A stretch of 64,000 bases of DNA from contig NZ_LT984804.1 of the NCBI RefSeq assembly GCF_900250115.1, forward strand, positions 1,999,301 to 2,063,300. Reading direction: 5' to 3'. Below the pieces are notes generated by a model. The model ran no database searches. It worked only from the letters and a program-made list of their open reading frames with translations, and was not told the DNA's origin. Shown in pieces: positions 1 to 9,187 of this stretch. The translations under genes were made by a program, and so were the position numbers. The number at the start of each line of letters is the position of its first letter. Positions within the stretch are counted from its first letter, which is position 1. Origin of the DNA: Cupriavidus taiwanensis (GTDB lineage Bacteria > Pseudomonadota > Gammaproteobacteria > Burkholderiales > Burkholderiaceae).

Positions 1-1288
1 GCGTGCGGATGCGCGCGTCACGAAACTCGGGATGCTCCAGCGCGCGGCTGTCGGCGACAATCTCGCCCAGCGCGCGTGACGCTTCGATCCGCTCCACCAC
101 GCCGTCGTTCTGGATCGCACCGATCAGTTCCACCGCCTTGGCCGGATCGCCGGTCAGCTTGCTGATGGCTTCGCCGATCGCCGCGGCAACCTGGTCGAAG
201 CTGACGCGCCCTTCCGGCGTATCGATGCCGTCCTTCGGCACGTAGATGTTCTGCGGCGCGGTGCACATCTGGCCCGAGTACAGCGACAGCGAGAAGGCGA
301 TATTGCGCACCATGCCCTTGAAGTCGCTGGTGGAGTCAATGACGATCTGGTTGACGCCGGCCTTCTCGGTGTACACCTGCGCCTGGTGCGCGTTGCGCTC
401 GAGCCAGTCGCCGTTGGCGGTGCTGCCGGTGAAATCGATCAGGCGCACTTCCGGGCGCAGCGCCAGCTTCGATGCCATGCGCTCGCTCGGGTCGTTGGCC
501 ACCAGCGTGACGAGGTTCGGGTCGAAGCCGGCTTCTTCCAGCACTTCACGCGCCACCTCGACGGTGATCGCCAGCGGCAGGATCGCGCCCGGATGCGGCT
601 TGACCACCACCGCGTTGCCGGTCGCCAGGCTGGCGAACAGGCCGGGATAGCCGTTCCAGGTCGGGAAGGTGCAGCAGCCGATCACCAGGCCCACGCCGCG
701 CGGCACCACGGTGTAGCGCTTTTCCATGCGCAGCGGCTCGTTCTTGCCTTGCGGCTTCTCCCACGTCGCCTGCTTGGGGATGCGGCGCAGTTCGTCCCAG
801 GCGTAGGCCACGGCTTCCAGGCCGCGGTCCTGCGCGTGCGGGCCGCCGGCCTGAAAGGCCATCATGAAGGCCTGGCCGGTGGTGTGCATGACCGCGTAGG
901 CGATCTCGAAGCTGCGGCGGTTGAGGCGCTGCAGGATTTCCAGCGACACGCCGACCCATGCTTCCGGGCCTGCCTTGCGCCAGGCGGGCATGCCCCTGGC
1001 AACACCGGCAAAGAGCTGGTCGAGGTCAGGCCTGGGATAGGTGATGCCGAGTTCCGGCCCGTACGGCGAGACTTCCTTGCCGGCCTGGCCGACGGTGCCC
1101 GGCTGCGCCAGCGCGAACGGCTGGTTCAGGCGCGCCTCGAAGACAGCCTTGCCGTCGGCGTTGGCGGTTTCGCCATAGGCCTTCGGGCTCGGCATCTCGG
1201 CGAACGGGCTCCAGTAGCCGCGCGTGGCAATGGCTTGGGTGGCTTGTTCCAGCAGCGCCTGGTGGCGTTCAAAAAACGGATGGGACAC
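1..1288 (-). CDS. paaN: PaaN, phenylacetate-pathway aldehyde dehydrogenase (partial, 3' end outside window)
   Basis: Aldehyde-dehydrogenase-superfamily protein of the phenylacetyl-CoA pathway, thought to oxidise the ring-opened semialdehyde. The frame stays open from a GTG at 1288 to the left edge, giving 429 codons of a family that usually has about 550. GTG was chosen because GGAG lies about 8 nt upstream. The protein has an aldehyde-dehydrogenase cofactor region (VVVKPHPGAILPLA), a substrate-loop stretch (LIDFTGSTANG) and a catalytic-Cys region (SLYSGQMCTAPQ). It is the last visible gene of the paaABCDE operon, 53 bp after paaE. It resembles the PaaN form found in Burkholderiaceae rather than the PaaZ fusion, since no hydratase domain is visible in the part present. 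Family is certain; the exact reaction is inferred from context. Confidence 0.9.
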   Translation of the reverse strand, partial: MSHPFFERHQALLEQATQAIATRGYWSPFAEMPSPKAYGETANADGKAVFEARLNQPFALAQPGTVGQAGKEVSPYGPELGITYPRPDLDQLFAGVARGMPAWRKAGPEAWVGVSLEILQRLNRRSFEIAYAVMHTTGQAFMMAFQAGGPHAQDRGLEAVAYAWDELRRIPKQATWEKPQGKNEPLRMEKRYTVVPRGVGLVIGCCTFPTWNGYPGLFASLATGNAVVVKPHPGAILPLAITVEVAREVLEEAGFDPNLVTLVANDPSERMASKLALRPEVRLIDFTGSTANGDWLERNAHQAQVYTEKAGVNQIVIDSTSDFKGMVRNIAFSLSLYSGQMCTAPQNIYVPKDGIDTPEGRVSFDQVAAAIGEAISKLTGDPAKAVELIGAIQNDGVVERIEASRALGEIVADSRALEHPEFRDARIRT

Positions 1289-1341
1289 GGCTTGCTCCGG
1301 GGGCGAGTGAATCGGGGTATTTGGGATGGCAGGAGAACGCT

Positions 1342-2418
1342 TCAGGTTTCCTGGTCGAAATCGATCACCAGTTTGTCGCTGACGGCGTAGCTCTGGCAGC
1401 TCAGGATGAAGCCGCGCGCGACTTCGTAGTCTTCCAGCGCGAAGTTGACGTCCATGTCGACCTCGCCTTCGATGCGCTTGCAGCGGCAGGTCGAGCAGAC
1501 CCCGCCCTTGCATGAGTACGGCAGTTCGATGCCCTGCGCCAGCGCGGCGTCGAGCACCGTTTCCTTGTTCTTCTCCAGCGTGAAGGAACGGGTACGGCCG
1601 TCCTGGATCACGGTCACTTCGCACTGCTGCTGGCCGACCTGCTTGTGCGCATGCGCGGCCGGCCGCGCCGACGGGATGCTGGTGGCAAACAGCTCGCGCT
1701 TGATACGGGTCTTGTCGACGCCGTTGTCGAGCAGCGCCTGCGAGACCTCTTCCATCATCGAGTGCGGGCCGCAGATGAAGGCGACATCGATGTCCTGCGG
1801 ACTGACCCAGTGCTCCAGCAGCGCGTTGACCTTCTCGCCGTCGATGCGGCCGTTGAACAGGTCGATGTCGAGCTGCTCGCGGCTGAGTACGAACACCAGG
1901 TTGAAGCGCTGCAGCCAGGTATCCTTCAGGTCTTCCAGCTCTTCCCTGAACAGCACCGACGACGAGGCGCGGTTGCCGTAGAACAGCGTGAAGCGGCTCT
2001 CCGGCTCCGCCTGCAAGGTGGTCTTGATGATCGACAGCATCGGCGTGATGCCGCTGCCGGCCGCAAAAGCGACGTAGTGCTTCGCGTGCGTGGCGGATAG
2101 CGGCACGTGGAAATGGCCGGACGGCGGCATCACTTCCAGCTTCATGCCCGGCTGCAGCTGCTCGTTGGCCCAGTTGGAGAACAGCCCGCCGTCGACGCGC
2201 TTGATCGCCACGCGCAGCTGCGCGTCCTGCACCGCCGAGCAGATCGAGTACGAGCGGCGCACATCCTCGCCATCGATGCCGGTGCGCAGCGTCAGGTGCT
2301 GGCCCTGCACGTAGCGGTAGGCATCGGCCAGCTCGTCCGGCACGACGAAGGTCACGGCCACCGCGTCGCGGGTCTCGCGCGTGACCGAGGCCACCGTCAG
2401 TTCATGGAATTTGCTCAT
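1342..2418 (-). CDS. paaE: PaaE, ferredoxin-NADP reductase-like component of phenylacetyl-CoA epoxidase
   Basis: Reductase that passes electrons from NADPH through flavin and a 2Fe-2S centre to the PaaA di-iron subunit. The 358-residue protein has an N-terminal ferredoxin-reductase FAD/NAD module (RSYSIC at 55-60, GSGITP at 121-126) and a C-terminal plant-type ferredoxin domain with cysteines at 303, 308, 311 and 341. A longer in-frame start exists at 2499, but ATG 2418 directly follows a strong AGGTGGGGAG ribosome site and gives the family start MSKFHELTV. It sits 17 bp after paaD and is surely cotranscribed. Length and domain order match the family. Confidence 0.97.
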   Translation of the reverse strand: MSKFHELTVASVTRETRDAVAVTFVVPDELADAYRYVQGQHLTLRTGIDGEDVRRSYSICSAVQDAQLRVAIKRVDGGLFSNWANEQLQPGMKLEVMPPSGHFHVPLSATHAKHYVAFAAGSGITPMLSIIKTTLQAEPESRFTLFYGNRASSSVLFREELEDLKDTWLQRFNLVFVLSREQLDIDLFNGRIDGEKVNALLEHWVSPQDIDVAFICGPHSMMEEVSQALLDNGVDKTRIKRELFATSIPSARPAAHAHKQVGQQQCEVTVIQDGRTRSFTLEKNKETVLDAALAQGIELPYSCKGGVCSTCRCKRIEGEVDMDVNFALEDYEVARGFILSCQSYAVSDKLVIDFDQET

Positions 2419-2435
2419 CTCCCCACCTTTCCTTC

Positions 2436-2960
2436 TCAGTGAGCCTTGAAGTAGTCGAACGGCTCTTTGCAGTCGCCGCAGCGGTACAGCGCCTTGCACG
2501 CGGTCGAGCCGAACTGGCTGACCAGCCGCGTATGGCGCGAGCCGCAGTGCGGGCAGGCCACCACCAGCGCCGCCGGTCCCGTGCCTGACTTGCGGCTGAT
2601 GCCGCTGATATCGATCACCTGCTGCGCCGGCGGCGCGATGCCGTAGCCGGCGAGGCTGGCCTTGCCGCGCGGGGTCATCCAGTCGGTGGTCCAGGCCGGC
2701 GCCAGCCGGGTCTGCACGCGGACGTTGTCCACGCCCTGCGCGGCGAGCGCGCTTTCAATACCCTCGCGGATCACGGTCATGGCCGGGCAGCCAGAATAGG
2801 TCGGCGTGATGGTGACGACGCAGGCGTCGCCTTCCCACGCCACGTCGCGCACGATGCCGAGGTCCACCACGGATATCACGGGGATCTCGGGGTCGGGCAC
2901 CGTGTCGAGCCAGGTCCAGACCTGGTCCACGGCGGCACGGTCCAGCGCTTGCGCGGTCAT
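2436..2960 (-). CDS. paaD: PaaD, assembly/maturation protein of phenylacetyl-CoA epoxidase
   Basis: Small protein with an N-terminal MIP18/DUF59-type domain (the VPDPEIPVISVVDLG region) and a C-terminal zinc-ribbon-like Cys-x2-Cys pair set (CPHCG and CGDC). In the family it is needed for active epoxidase, probably for Fe-S or metal-centre maturation. ATG 2960 was chosen: it has GGTGAG a few bases upstream, formed across the paaC stop codon, so translation is likely coupled. ATG 2972, overlapping paaC by 7 nt, is the alternative and would add four residues. The product is 174 residues. Confidence 0.93.
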   Translation of the reverse strand: MTAQALDRAAVDQVWTWLDTVPDPEIPVISVVDLGIVRDVAWEGDACVVTITPTYSGCPAMTVIREGIESALAAQGVDNVRVQTRLAPAWTTDWMTPRGKASLAGYGIAPPAQQVIDISGISRKSGTGPAALVVACPHCGSRHTRLVSQFGSTACKALYRCGDCKEPFDYFKAH

Positions 2961-2965
2961 GATGC

Positions 2966-3718
2966 TCACCATTGCGCGCCGGGATAGGCGCGCTGCAGGA
3001 ACTGCATCTCGGCCAGCAGGTAGCCAAGGTGTTCTGTATGACGGCCGTGGCGGCCGCCGCTTTGCGCCCACTGGCCGGCGGGCACGCGCAGCGTGGCTTC
3101 TTCCAGCACCTCGCTGACATGGCGCTGCCAGGGCTCGGCCAGCGTGCTGGGTTCGGGGATCACGCCCTCCTTCGCCAACTCCGCCTCGGCCGCATCGGCT
3201 TCGAACAGCTCGCCGGTGAACATCCACAGGTCGTCGAACGCATCCTGCATCCGGCGGTGGCTTTCCTCGCTGCCATCGCCCAGGCGCACCACGAGGTCCG
3301 CGCTGCGGCGCACGTGGTAGGTCACTTCCTTGAGCGACTTGGCGGCGATTTCAGCAATTCGCGCATCGGTGGAGCGCTGCAGCGCTTCGAGCTGGAAGTA
3401 GTGCCACGTATCGAACAGGAACTGGCGCGCCAGCGTATCGGCATAGCTGCCGTTGGGTTGTTCCACCAGCAGCAGGTTGCGGAACTGGTGCGCATCGCGC
3501 AGGAATGCCAGCTGGTCGGCGGTGCGGCCGGCGCCCTCCACTTCCGCGGCATAGCCCAGCCACAGGCGGGTCTGGCCGACCAGGTCGAGCGCGACGTTGG
3601 TCAGCGCGATGTCTTCCTCCAGCGCGGGGCCGCGGCCGCACCATTCCGACAGGCGCTGGCCGAGCACCAGCGTGGAATCGCCATGGCGCAGCAAGAATTC
3701 GAGCTTGTGGTTCGTCAT
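2966..3718 (-). CDS. paaC: PaaC, structural subunit of phenylacetyl-CoA epoxidase
   Basis: A 250-residue ferritin-like helical protein. PaaC pairs with PaaA in the oxygenase core but is catalytically inactive and serves as scaffold. The family-typical start MTNHKLEFLLRHGDSTLVL and the later NLLLVEQPNGSYADTLARQF segment are clear. It follows paaB by 13 bp and precedes paaD by 5 bp, so it lies inside the paaABCDE transcription unit. Length is normal and there is no sign of damage. Confidence 0.96.
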   Translation of the reverse strand: MTNHKLEFLLRHGDSTLVLGQRLSEWCGRGPALEEDIALTNVALDLVGQTRLWLGYAAEVEGAGRTADQLAFLRDAHQFRNLLLVEQPNGSYADTLARQFLFDTWHYFQLEALQRSTDARIAEIAAKSLKEVTYHVRRSADLVVRLGDGSEESHRRMQDAFDDLWMFTGELFEADAAEAELAKEGVIPEPSTLAEPWQRHVSEVLEEATLRVPAGQWAQSGGRHGRHTEHLGYLLAEMQFLQRAYPGAQW

Positions 3719-3731
3719 GATGCGGGCCGTC

Positions 3732-4013
3732 TCAGATGTGCTTGACCGCTTCCGGCATCGGGAAGAACGTCGGGTGGCGGTAGACCTTGCTGTTGGCCGG
3801 CTCGAACAGCGGGCCCTTGTCGCCGGGGCTGCTGGCCATCACGTCGCTGGCCTTCACCACCCAGACGCTGACGCCTTCATTGCGGCGCGTGTAGACGTCG
3901 CGGGCGTTGTTGATCGCCATTTCGCCGTCCGGCGCGTGCAGGCTGCCCACGTGCTTGTGGGCCAGGCCGTGCTGGCTGCGGATAAAGATCTCCCAAAGCG
4001 GCCACTCTTTCAT
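3732..4013 (-). CDS. paaB: PaaB, small subunit of phenylacetyl-CoA epoxidase
   Basis: A 93-residue protein that bridges PaaAC units in the epoxidase complex. The sequence MKEWPLWEIFIRSQHGLAHK and the motif EGVSVWVVKASDV are hallmarks of the family. AGGAGG stands 5-6 nt before the ATG. It is the second gene of the operon, 57 bp after paaA. Confidence 0.97.
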   Translation of the reverse strand: MKEWPLWEIFIRSQHGLAHKHVGSLHAPDGEMAINNARDVYTRRNEGVSVWVVKASDVMASSPGDKGPLFEPANSKVYRHPTFFPMPEAVKHI

Positions 4014-4070
4014 GGCAACCTCCTGTGTAAAGCGATTCGATGTGGGGAGCGGCGCGCTGCGCCGCGGAGG

Positions 4071-5066
4071 TCAGGCGGCGGCTTGCCGTGCCTGCCGGTC
4101 TTGCTTATCGGCGTGCGCCACCAGCGCGTCGCGGAACCATGCGCCGTCGTCCCAGGCCTTGACGCGGGTGCGCAGCCGGTCGCGGTTGCACGGGCCGTTG
4201 CCCTGGATCACGTTGTAGAACTCGGACCAGTCGATCTCGCCGAAGTCATAGTGGCCGCGTTCCTCGTTCCAATTCAGCTTCGGGTCGGGAATGGTCAGGC
4301 CCAGGTACTCGGCCTGCGGCACGGTCTGGTCGACCATCTTCTGGCGCAGCTCGTCGTTGGAGAACAGCTTGATGCGCCATTGCATCGACTGCGCGCTGTT
4401 CGGCGAATCGCCGTCGGACGGGCCGAACATCATCAGCGCGGGCCACCACCAGCGGTTGAGCGCGTCCTGCGCCATCTGCTTCTGCTCGGCCGTGCCGTTG
4501 CACAGCTTCAGCAGGATGTCGTAGCCCTGGCGCTGGTGGAACGACTCTTCCTTGCATACGCGCACCATGGCGCGCGCATACGGGCCGTAAGAGCAGCGGC
4601 ACAGCGGCACCTGGTTGATGATGGCCGAACCGTCGACCAGCCAGCCGATCATGCCGATGTCGGCCCAGGACAGCGTGGGGTAGTTGAAGATGCTGGAATA
4701 CTTGGCCTTGCCCGCATGCAGGTCGCCCAGCATCTGGTCGCGTGACACGCCCAGCGTCTCCGCCGCGCTGTACAGGTACAGGCCGTGGCCGGCTTCGTCC
4801 TGGATCTTGGCCAGCAGTACCGCCTTGCGCTCCAGCGTGGGCGCGCGGGTCACCCAGTTGCCTTCCGGCAGCTGGCCAACGATTTCCGAATGCGCATGCT
4901 GCGAGATCTGGCGGACCAGGGTCTTGCGGTAAGCCTCGGGCATCCAGTCCTTGGCCTCGATCTTGATCCCTTCATCCACGCGGGACTGGAACGCGCGCTC
5001 CTGCGGGTCCATCTCTGCCATCGCGCGGAGCCTTGTTGCTCCTGTCTCCACCAGCTGTGCGTACAT
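4071..5066 (-). CDS. paaA: PaaA, catalytic di-iron subunit of ring-1,2-phenylacetyl-CoA epoxidase
   Basis: Catalytic subunit (331 residues) that epoxidises the ring of phenylacetyl-CoA using O2. Carboxylate/histidine di-iron ligands are visible as QDEAGH at 89-94 and EESFHQ at 173-178, with a further candidate at E61 (HAHSEIVG). The [18 protein letters not shown] block is characteristic. The gene is first in the leftward operon and diverges from paaX across a 128-bp control region. GGAG precedes the ATG. Intact and of normal length. Confidence 0.98.
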   Translation of the reverse strand: MYAQLVETGATRLRAMAEMDPQERAFQSRVDEGIKIEAKDWMPEAYRKTLVRQISQHAHSEIVGQLPEGNWVTRAPTLERKAVLLAKIQDEAGHGLYLYSAAETLGVSRDQMLGDLHAGKAKYSSIFNYPTLSWADIGMIGWLVDGSAIINQVPLCRCSYGPYARAMVRVCKEESFHQRQGYDILLKLCNGTAEQKQMAQDALNRWWWPALMMFGPSDGDSPNSAQSMQWRIKLFSNDELRQKMVDQTVPQAEYLGLTIPDPKLNWNEERGHYDFGEIDWSEFYNVIQGNGPCNRDRLRTRVKAWDDGAWFRDALVAHADKQDRQARQAAA

Positions 5067-5140
5067 GCCTGCTCCGCTTTTGTTGGGTCCCGCTCGGGGT
5101 CTTGATTTACGTCAATTGCATCAGTTGCAATGCATGGTAG

Positions 5141-5179
5141 TGATACAATTTGATTCAAGCAATCGACGTATGTGTATCA
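5141..5179. promoter_or_regulatory. Probable PaaX operator between paaA and paaX
   Basis: TGATAC (5141-5146) and GTATCA (5174-5179) form a perfect inverted repeat with exactly 27 bp between the arms. This resembles the TGATTC-N27-GAATCA arrangement I recall for PaaX sites in E. coli. It lies in the divergent paaA/paaX gap, just upstream of the paaX start, where a phenylacetyl-CoA-responsive repressor would control both directions. An inner TGATTCAAG copy starts at 5151, which strengthens the match. Promoter elements could not be placed with confidence. Confidence 0.65.
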
Positions 5180-5194
5180 CTTCAAGGGCCTGCG

Positions 5195-6118
5195 ATGGCG
5201 ACTTCACCTGACCCGGAACAACCCTCTGCACGCCTTGGCCGGCTGGCGCGCGGACTCAAGCTGGGGGCCAATTCGCTGCTGGTGACGCTGTTCGGCGACG
5301 TGGTGGCGCCGCGGCCGCAGGCGGTGTGGCTGGGGAGCCTGATCCGCCTCGCCGCACCGTTCGGCATCAACGACCGGCTGGTGCGCACGGCCACGTTCCG
5401 GCTGACCGCGGACGACTGGCTGAGCGCCATCAGGATCGGACGGCGCAGCTACTACGGACTGTCGGAAGCCGGGTTGCAACGCGTGCTGCACGCCGGCAAG
5501 CGCATCTATGCGGGCGAAGCGCAGGAATGGGATGGCCGCTGGACCATGGTGATGGTGCGCGGTGACGTACGCGCCACCGTGCGGCAAAAGCTGAAGCGGG
5601 AATTGTTGTGGGAGGGCTTTGGCGCGATCGCGCCAGGGGTGATGGCGCATCCCAATGCGGACCTGGGATCGCTGCGCGAGATCATCGGCGCGGCACGCGC
5701 GCAGGAGTACGTCGCGGTGATGGAGGCAAGCAGCCTGGAAGCGTTCCCGATCCAGCCGCTGCAGGCGCTGATGCACCAGACCTTCAAGCTGGGCGACGTC
5801 GCGGACGCGTGGCAGGCGCTGCTGCGGCGCTTTTCACCCCTGGCGGAAGAAGCGGCGCAACTACCGCCGGCCGATGCCTATTTCGTCCGGACACTGCTGG
5901 TACATGAATACCGGCGCGTGCTGCTGCGCGATCCCAACCTGCCGGAGGCGCTGCTGCCGCAGGACTGGCCCGGGCGCACGGCGCGGGAGATGTGCAGTGG
6001 GATGTATGGTTCGCTGTTGGCGGCGAGCGAGGATTACCTGCAGCGCACGGTGGAGGTGGCGGAGGGGAAACTGGCGGATGCGGGGAAGGTGTTGCGCAGG
6101 CGGTTTGCGCATGGCTGA
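5195..6118 (+). CDS. paaX: PaaX, phenylacetyl-CoA-responsive transcriptional repressor
   Basis: A 307-residue GntR-type winged-helix repressor of the PaaX family. The N-terminal part (LLVTLFGDVVAPR followed by WLGSLIRLAAPFGINDRLVRTATFRL) is the DNA-binding domain, and the central and C-terminal regions match the PaaX ligand-binding and C-terminal domains. ATG 5195 has AAGGG 6 nt upstream; an in-frame ATG at 5150 would lie within the operator dyad and was rejected. The gene diverges from paaA and probably represses both the operon and itself until phenylacetyl-CoA accumulates. Confidence 0.93.
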   Translation: MATSPDPEQPSARLGRLARGLKLGANSLLVTLFGDVVAPRPQAVWLGSLIRLAAPFGINDRLVRTATFRLTADDWLSAIRIGRRSYYGLSEAGLQRVLHAGKRIYAGEAQEWDGRWTMVMVRGDVRATVRQKLKRELLWEGFGAIAPGVMAHPNADLGSLREIIGAARAQEYVAVMEASSLEAFPIQPLQALMHQTFKLGDVADAWQALLRRFSPLAEEAAQLPPADAYFVRTLLVHEYRRVLLRDPNLPEALLPQDWPGRTAREMCSGMYGSLLAASEDYLQRTVEVAEGKLADAGKVLRRRFAHG

Positions 6119-6136
6119 AAACTTTCCCCTTCGCTT

Positions 6137-6172
6137 GTTTGCTCCCCTCTCCCGCTAGCGGGCGAGGGGAGC
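6137..6172. repeat. Solo hairpin of the dispersed GC-rich repeat family; likely bidirectional terminator
   Basis: An almost perfect inverted repeat (GCTCCCCTCTCCCGC, short turn, GCGGGCGAGGGGAGC; 6141-6172) preceded by TTGTTT, the mirror of the GAGCAAAC end seen in other copies. It lies in the 92-bp gap where paaX and boxA transcription converge, so it can end transcripts from both sides. It is one arm of the composite repeat found whole at 7559, 50286, 59554 and 63301. Confidence 0.75.
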
Positions 6173-6210
6173 CTGTGCCAGCCGCGATGGCACTGATTGC
6201 AGTATCGCGT

Positions 6211-7491
6211 TTAATACGTCTCCAGATGCAGCCGCCCGTCGCGCTTCAACCCTTCCGCCAGCGTCTCCCAATGCAGCCCCGCATGCTGTGCCACTTCGCG
6301 CAGCGCCAGCACCACGCCCTCCTCCATGCTCTTCAGCCCGCAGACGTAGAAGTACGTATCGGATGAAGCCAGCAACGCGGCCAGATCCGCCGCGCGCTCG
6401 CGCATCAGGTCCTGTACATAGCGCTTGGGCTGCCCCGGCGTGCGCGAGAACGCCAGGTTGATGTCGATGAAATCCTTCGGCAGCTTCTGCAGCGGCCCGA
6501 AGTACGGCAGCTCCTCCCGCGTGCGCGCACCGAAGAACAGCATCAGCTTGCCGCCGTCGAATTTGCCGGCCTTGCGCAGCCGGCGGCGCCATTCAGTCAT
6601 CGCCCGCATCGGCGCGCTGCCGGTGCCCGTGCAGATCATCACGATGTTCGAGCGCGGGTGGTTGGGCATGAGGAAGCTGGCGCCGAACGGGCCGATCACT
6701 TCCACCTTGTCGCCCACCTTCAGGTCGCACATGTAGTTGGATCCCACGCCACGCACGGGATTGCCGTCATGGTCCTGCAGCACGCGCTTGATGGTCAGCG
6801 ACAGGTTGTTGTAGCCCGGCCGCTCGCCGTTGCGCGCGCTGGCGATGGAGTACTGGCGCGCGTGGTGCGGCCGGCCGCCCTCACCGGTGCCGGGCGGGAC
6901 GATGCCGATGGACTGGCCTTCGAGCACCGGGAAGGGCGTCGTGCCGAAGTCCAGCACGATGTGGTGCGTATCGTATTCACGTCCGACATCGGTCACGCGC
7001 ACATTGCCGGTCACCGTGGCGGTGATGGTCTTGTGGGCAGACTTCGCGCCATAGAGGTTGGTATAGGCATGCGCGGCGGACCACGGCGGCACGGTGGCGC
7101 CGTAGCGCGCGCTGTTGAGGGTCTCTTCGCCGGTGCCGGCGAGCGGCGACGTGACTGGAATCTCCGGCGGGGCGGTGTGCGCCCCGGCGCCGGGCGCCAG
7201 GTCGGCCAGTTGTTCGGGCGAGAGTTCTTCTGGCAGCGTGTCCCAGGTCAGTTGCTCTTCAACGCTGTAGGCGCGCAGTTTCGGCATGTCGCGCCAGTTG
7301 TCGATCGAGCCGGTCGGACACGGGGAAATGCAGGCCATGCACAGGTTGCACTTGTCGGCATCGACCACGTAGTTGCGTGAGTCGTGCGTGATCGCGCCCA
7401 CCGGGCAGGTGGCTTCGCAGGTGTTGCAGCGGATGCAGATCTCGGGATCGATCAGGTGCTGCTTGATGACTTGAATTTCTGCCATGTCCAT
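6211..7491 (-). CDS. boxA: BoxA, reductase component of benzoyl-CoA 2,3-epoxidase
   Basis: Supplies electrons from NADPH to BoxB for epoxidation of benzoyl-CoA. The 426-residue protein starts with two bacterial-type 4Fe-4S clusters (Cys 19/22/25/29 and 48/51/54/58), followed by a linker and a ferredoxin-NADP-reductase module with RQYSIAS (FAD) and [13 protein letters not shown] (NADPH). ATG 7491 was chosen because GGAGACC is 6 nt upstream; a GTG at 7503 and ATG 7485 are possible alternatives. It is the last gene of boxC-boxB-boxA, and a 132-bp hairpin repeat is inserted between boxB and boxA. Confidence 0.96.
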   Translation of the reverse strand: MDMAEIQVIKQHLIDPEICIRCNTCEATCPVGAITHDSRNYVVDADKCNLCMACISPCPTGSIDNWRDMPKLRAYSVEEQLTWDTLPEELSPEQLADLAPGAGAHTAPPEIPVTSPLAGTGEETLNSARYGATVPPWSAAHAYTNLYGAKSAHKTITATVTGNVRVTDVGREYDTHHIVLDFGTTPFPVLEGQSIGIVPPGTGEGGRPHHARQYSIASARNGERPGYNNLSLTIKRVLQDHDGNPVRGVGSNYMCDLKVGDKVEVIGPFGASFLMPNHPRSNIVMICTGTGSAPMRAMTEWRRRLRKAGKFDGGKLMLFFGARTREELPYFGPLQKLPKDFIDINLAFSRTPGQPKRYVQDLMRERAADLAALLASSDTYFYVCGLKSMEEGVVLALREVAQHAGLHWETLAEGLKRDGRLHLETY

Positions 7492-7558
7492 GGCGGTCTC
7501 CACAAATCAGAGGGCATCGCGGGCACTGCGCTCGAGCTTGCCAAGGCCCGTCGCGAAC

Positions 7559-7690
7559 GCTCCCCTCTCCCGCGCAGTGGGAGAGGGGGGGGGAGAGGGC
7601 CGGAGCCTCAACGAAGTGCAACTCGTCGGTATGCCATCGCCTGCCCTCTCCCCCGGCCCCTCTCCCGCATGCGGGAGAGGGGAGCAAACC
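7559..7690. repeat. Composite double-hairpin repeat, copy 1, inside the box operon
   Basis: A left hairpin (GCTCCCCTCTCCCGC to GTGGGAGAGGGG, 7559-7590) and a right hairpin (CCCCTCTCCCGC, ATGC, GCGGGAGAGGGGAGC, 7658-7685, then AAACC) flank a core of about 65 bp. The core is shared, in reverse orientation, with the copy at 63301-63430 (CGAAGTG and CGTCGGTATGCCA stretches). It sits between boxB and boxA, two genes that must be expressed together, so it may trim or modulate the transcript rather than stop it completely. Confidence 0.8.
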
Positions 7691-7714
7691 GGGAGCGGTT
7701 GGTAAGACCGTGAA

Positions 7715-9142
<1,428 letters not shown>

Positions 9143-9187
9143 GGTGGTCTCCGTTATGCGGGCGATGCGGTATGCGTTCAGGGGTGG

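Noticed and set aside
7559..7690. The paired hairpins as a CRISPR array or attachment site
   Set aside because: Only two stems, no regular spacers, and the same unit recurs in other gaps, so a dispersed repeat explains it better.
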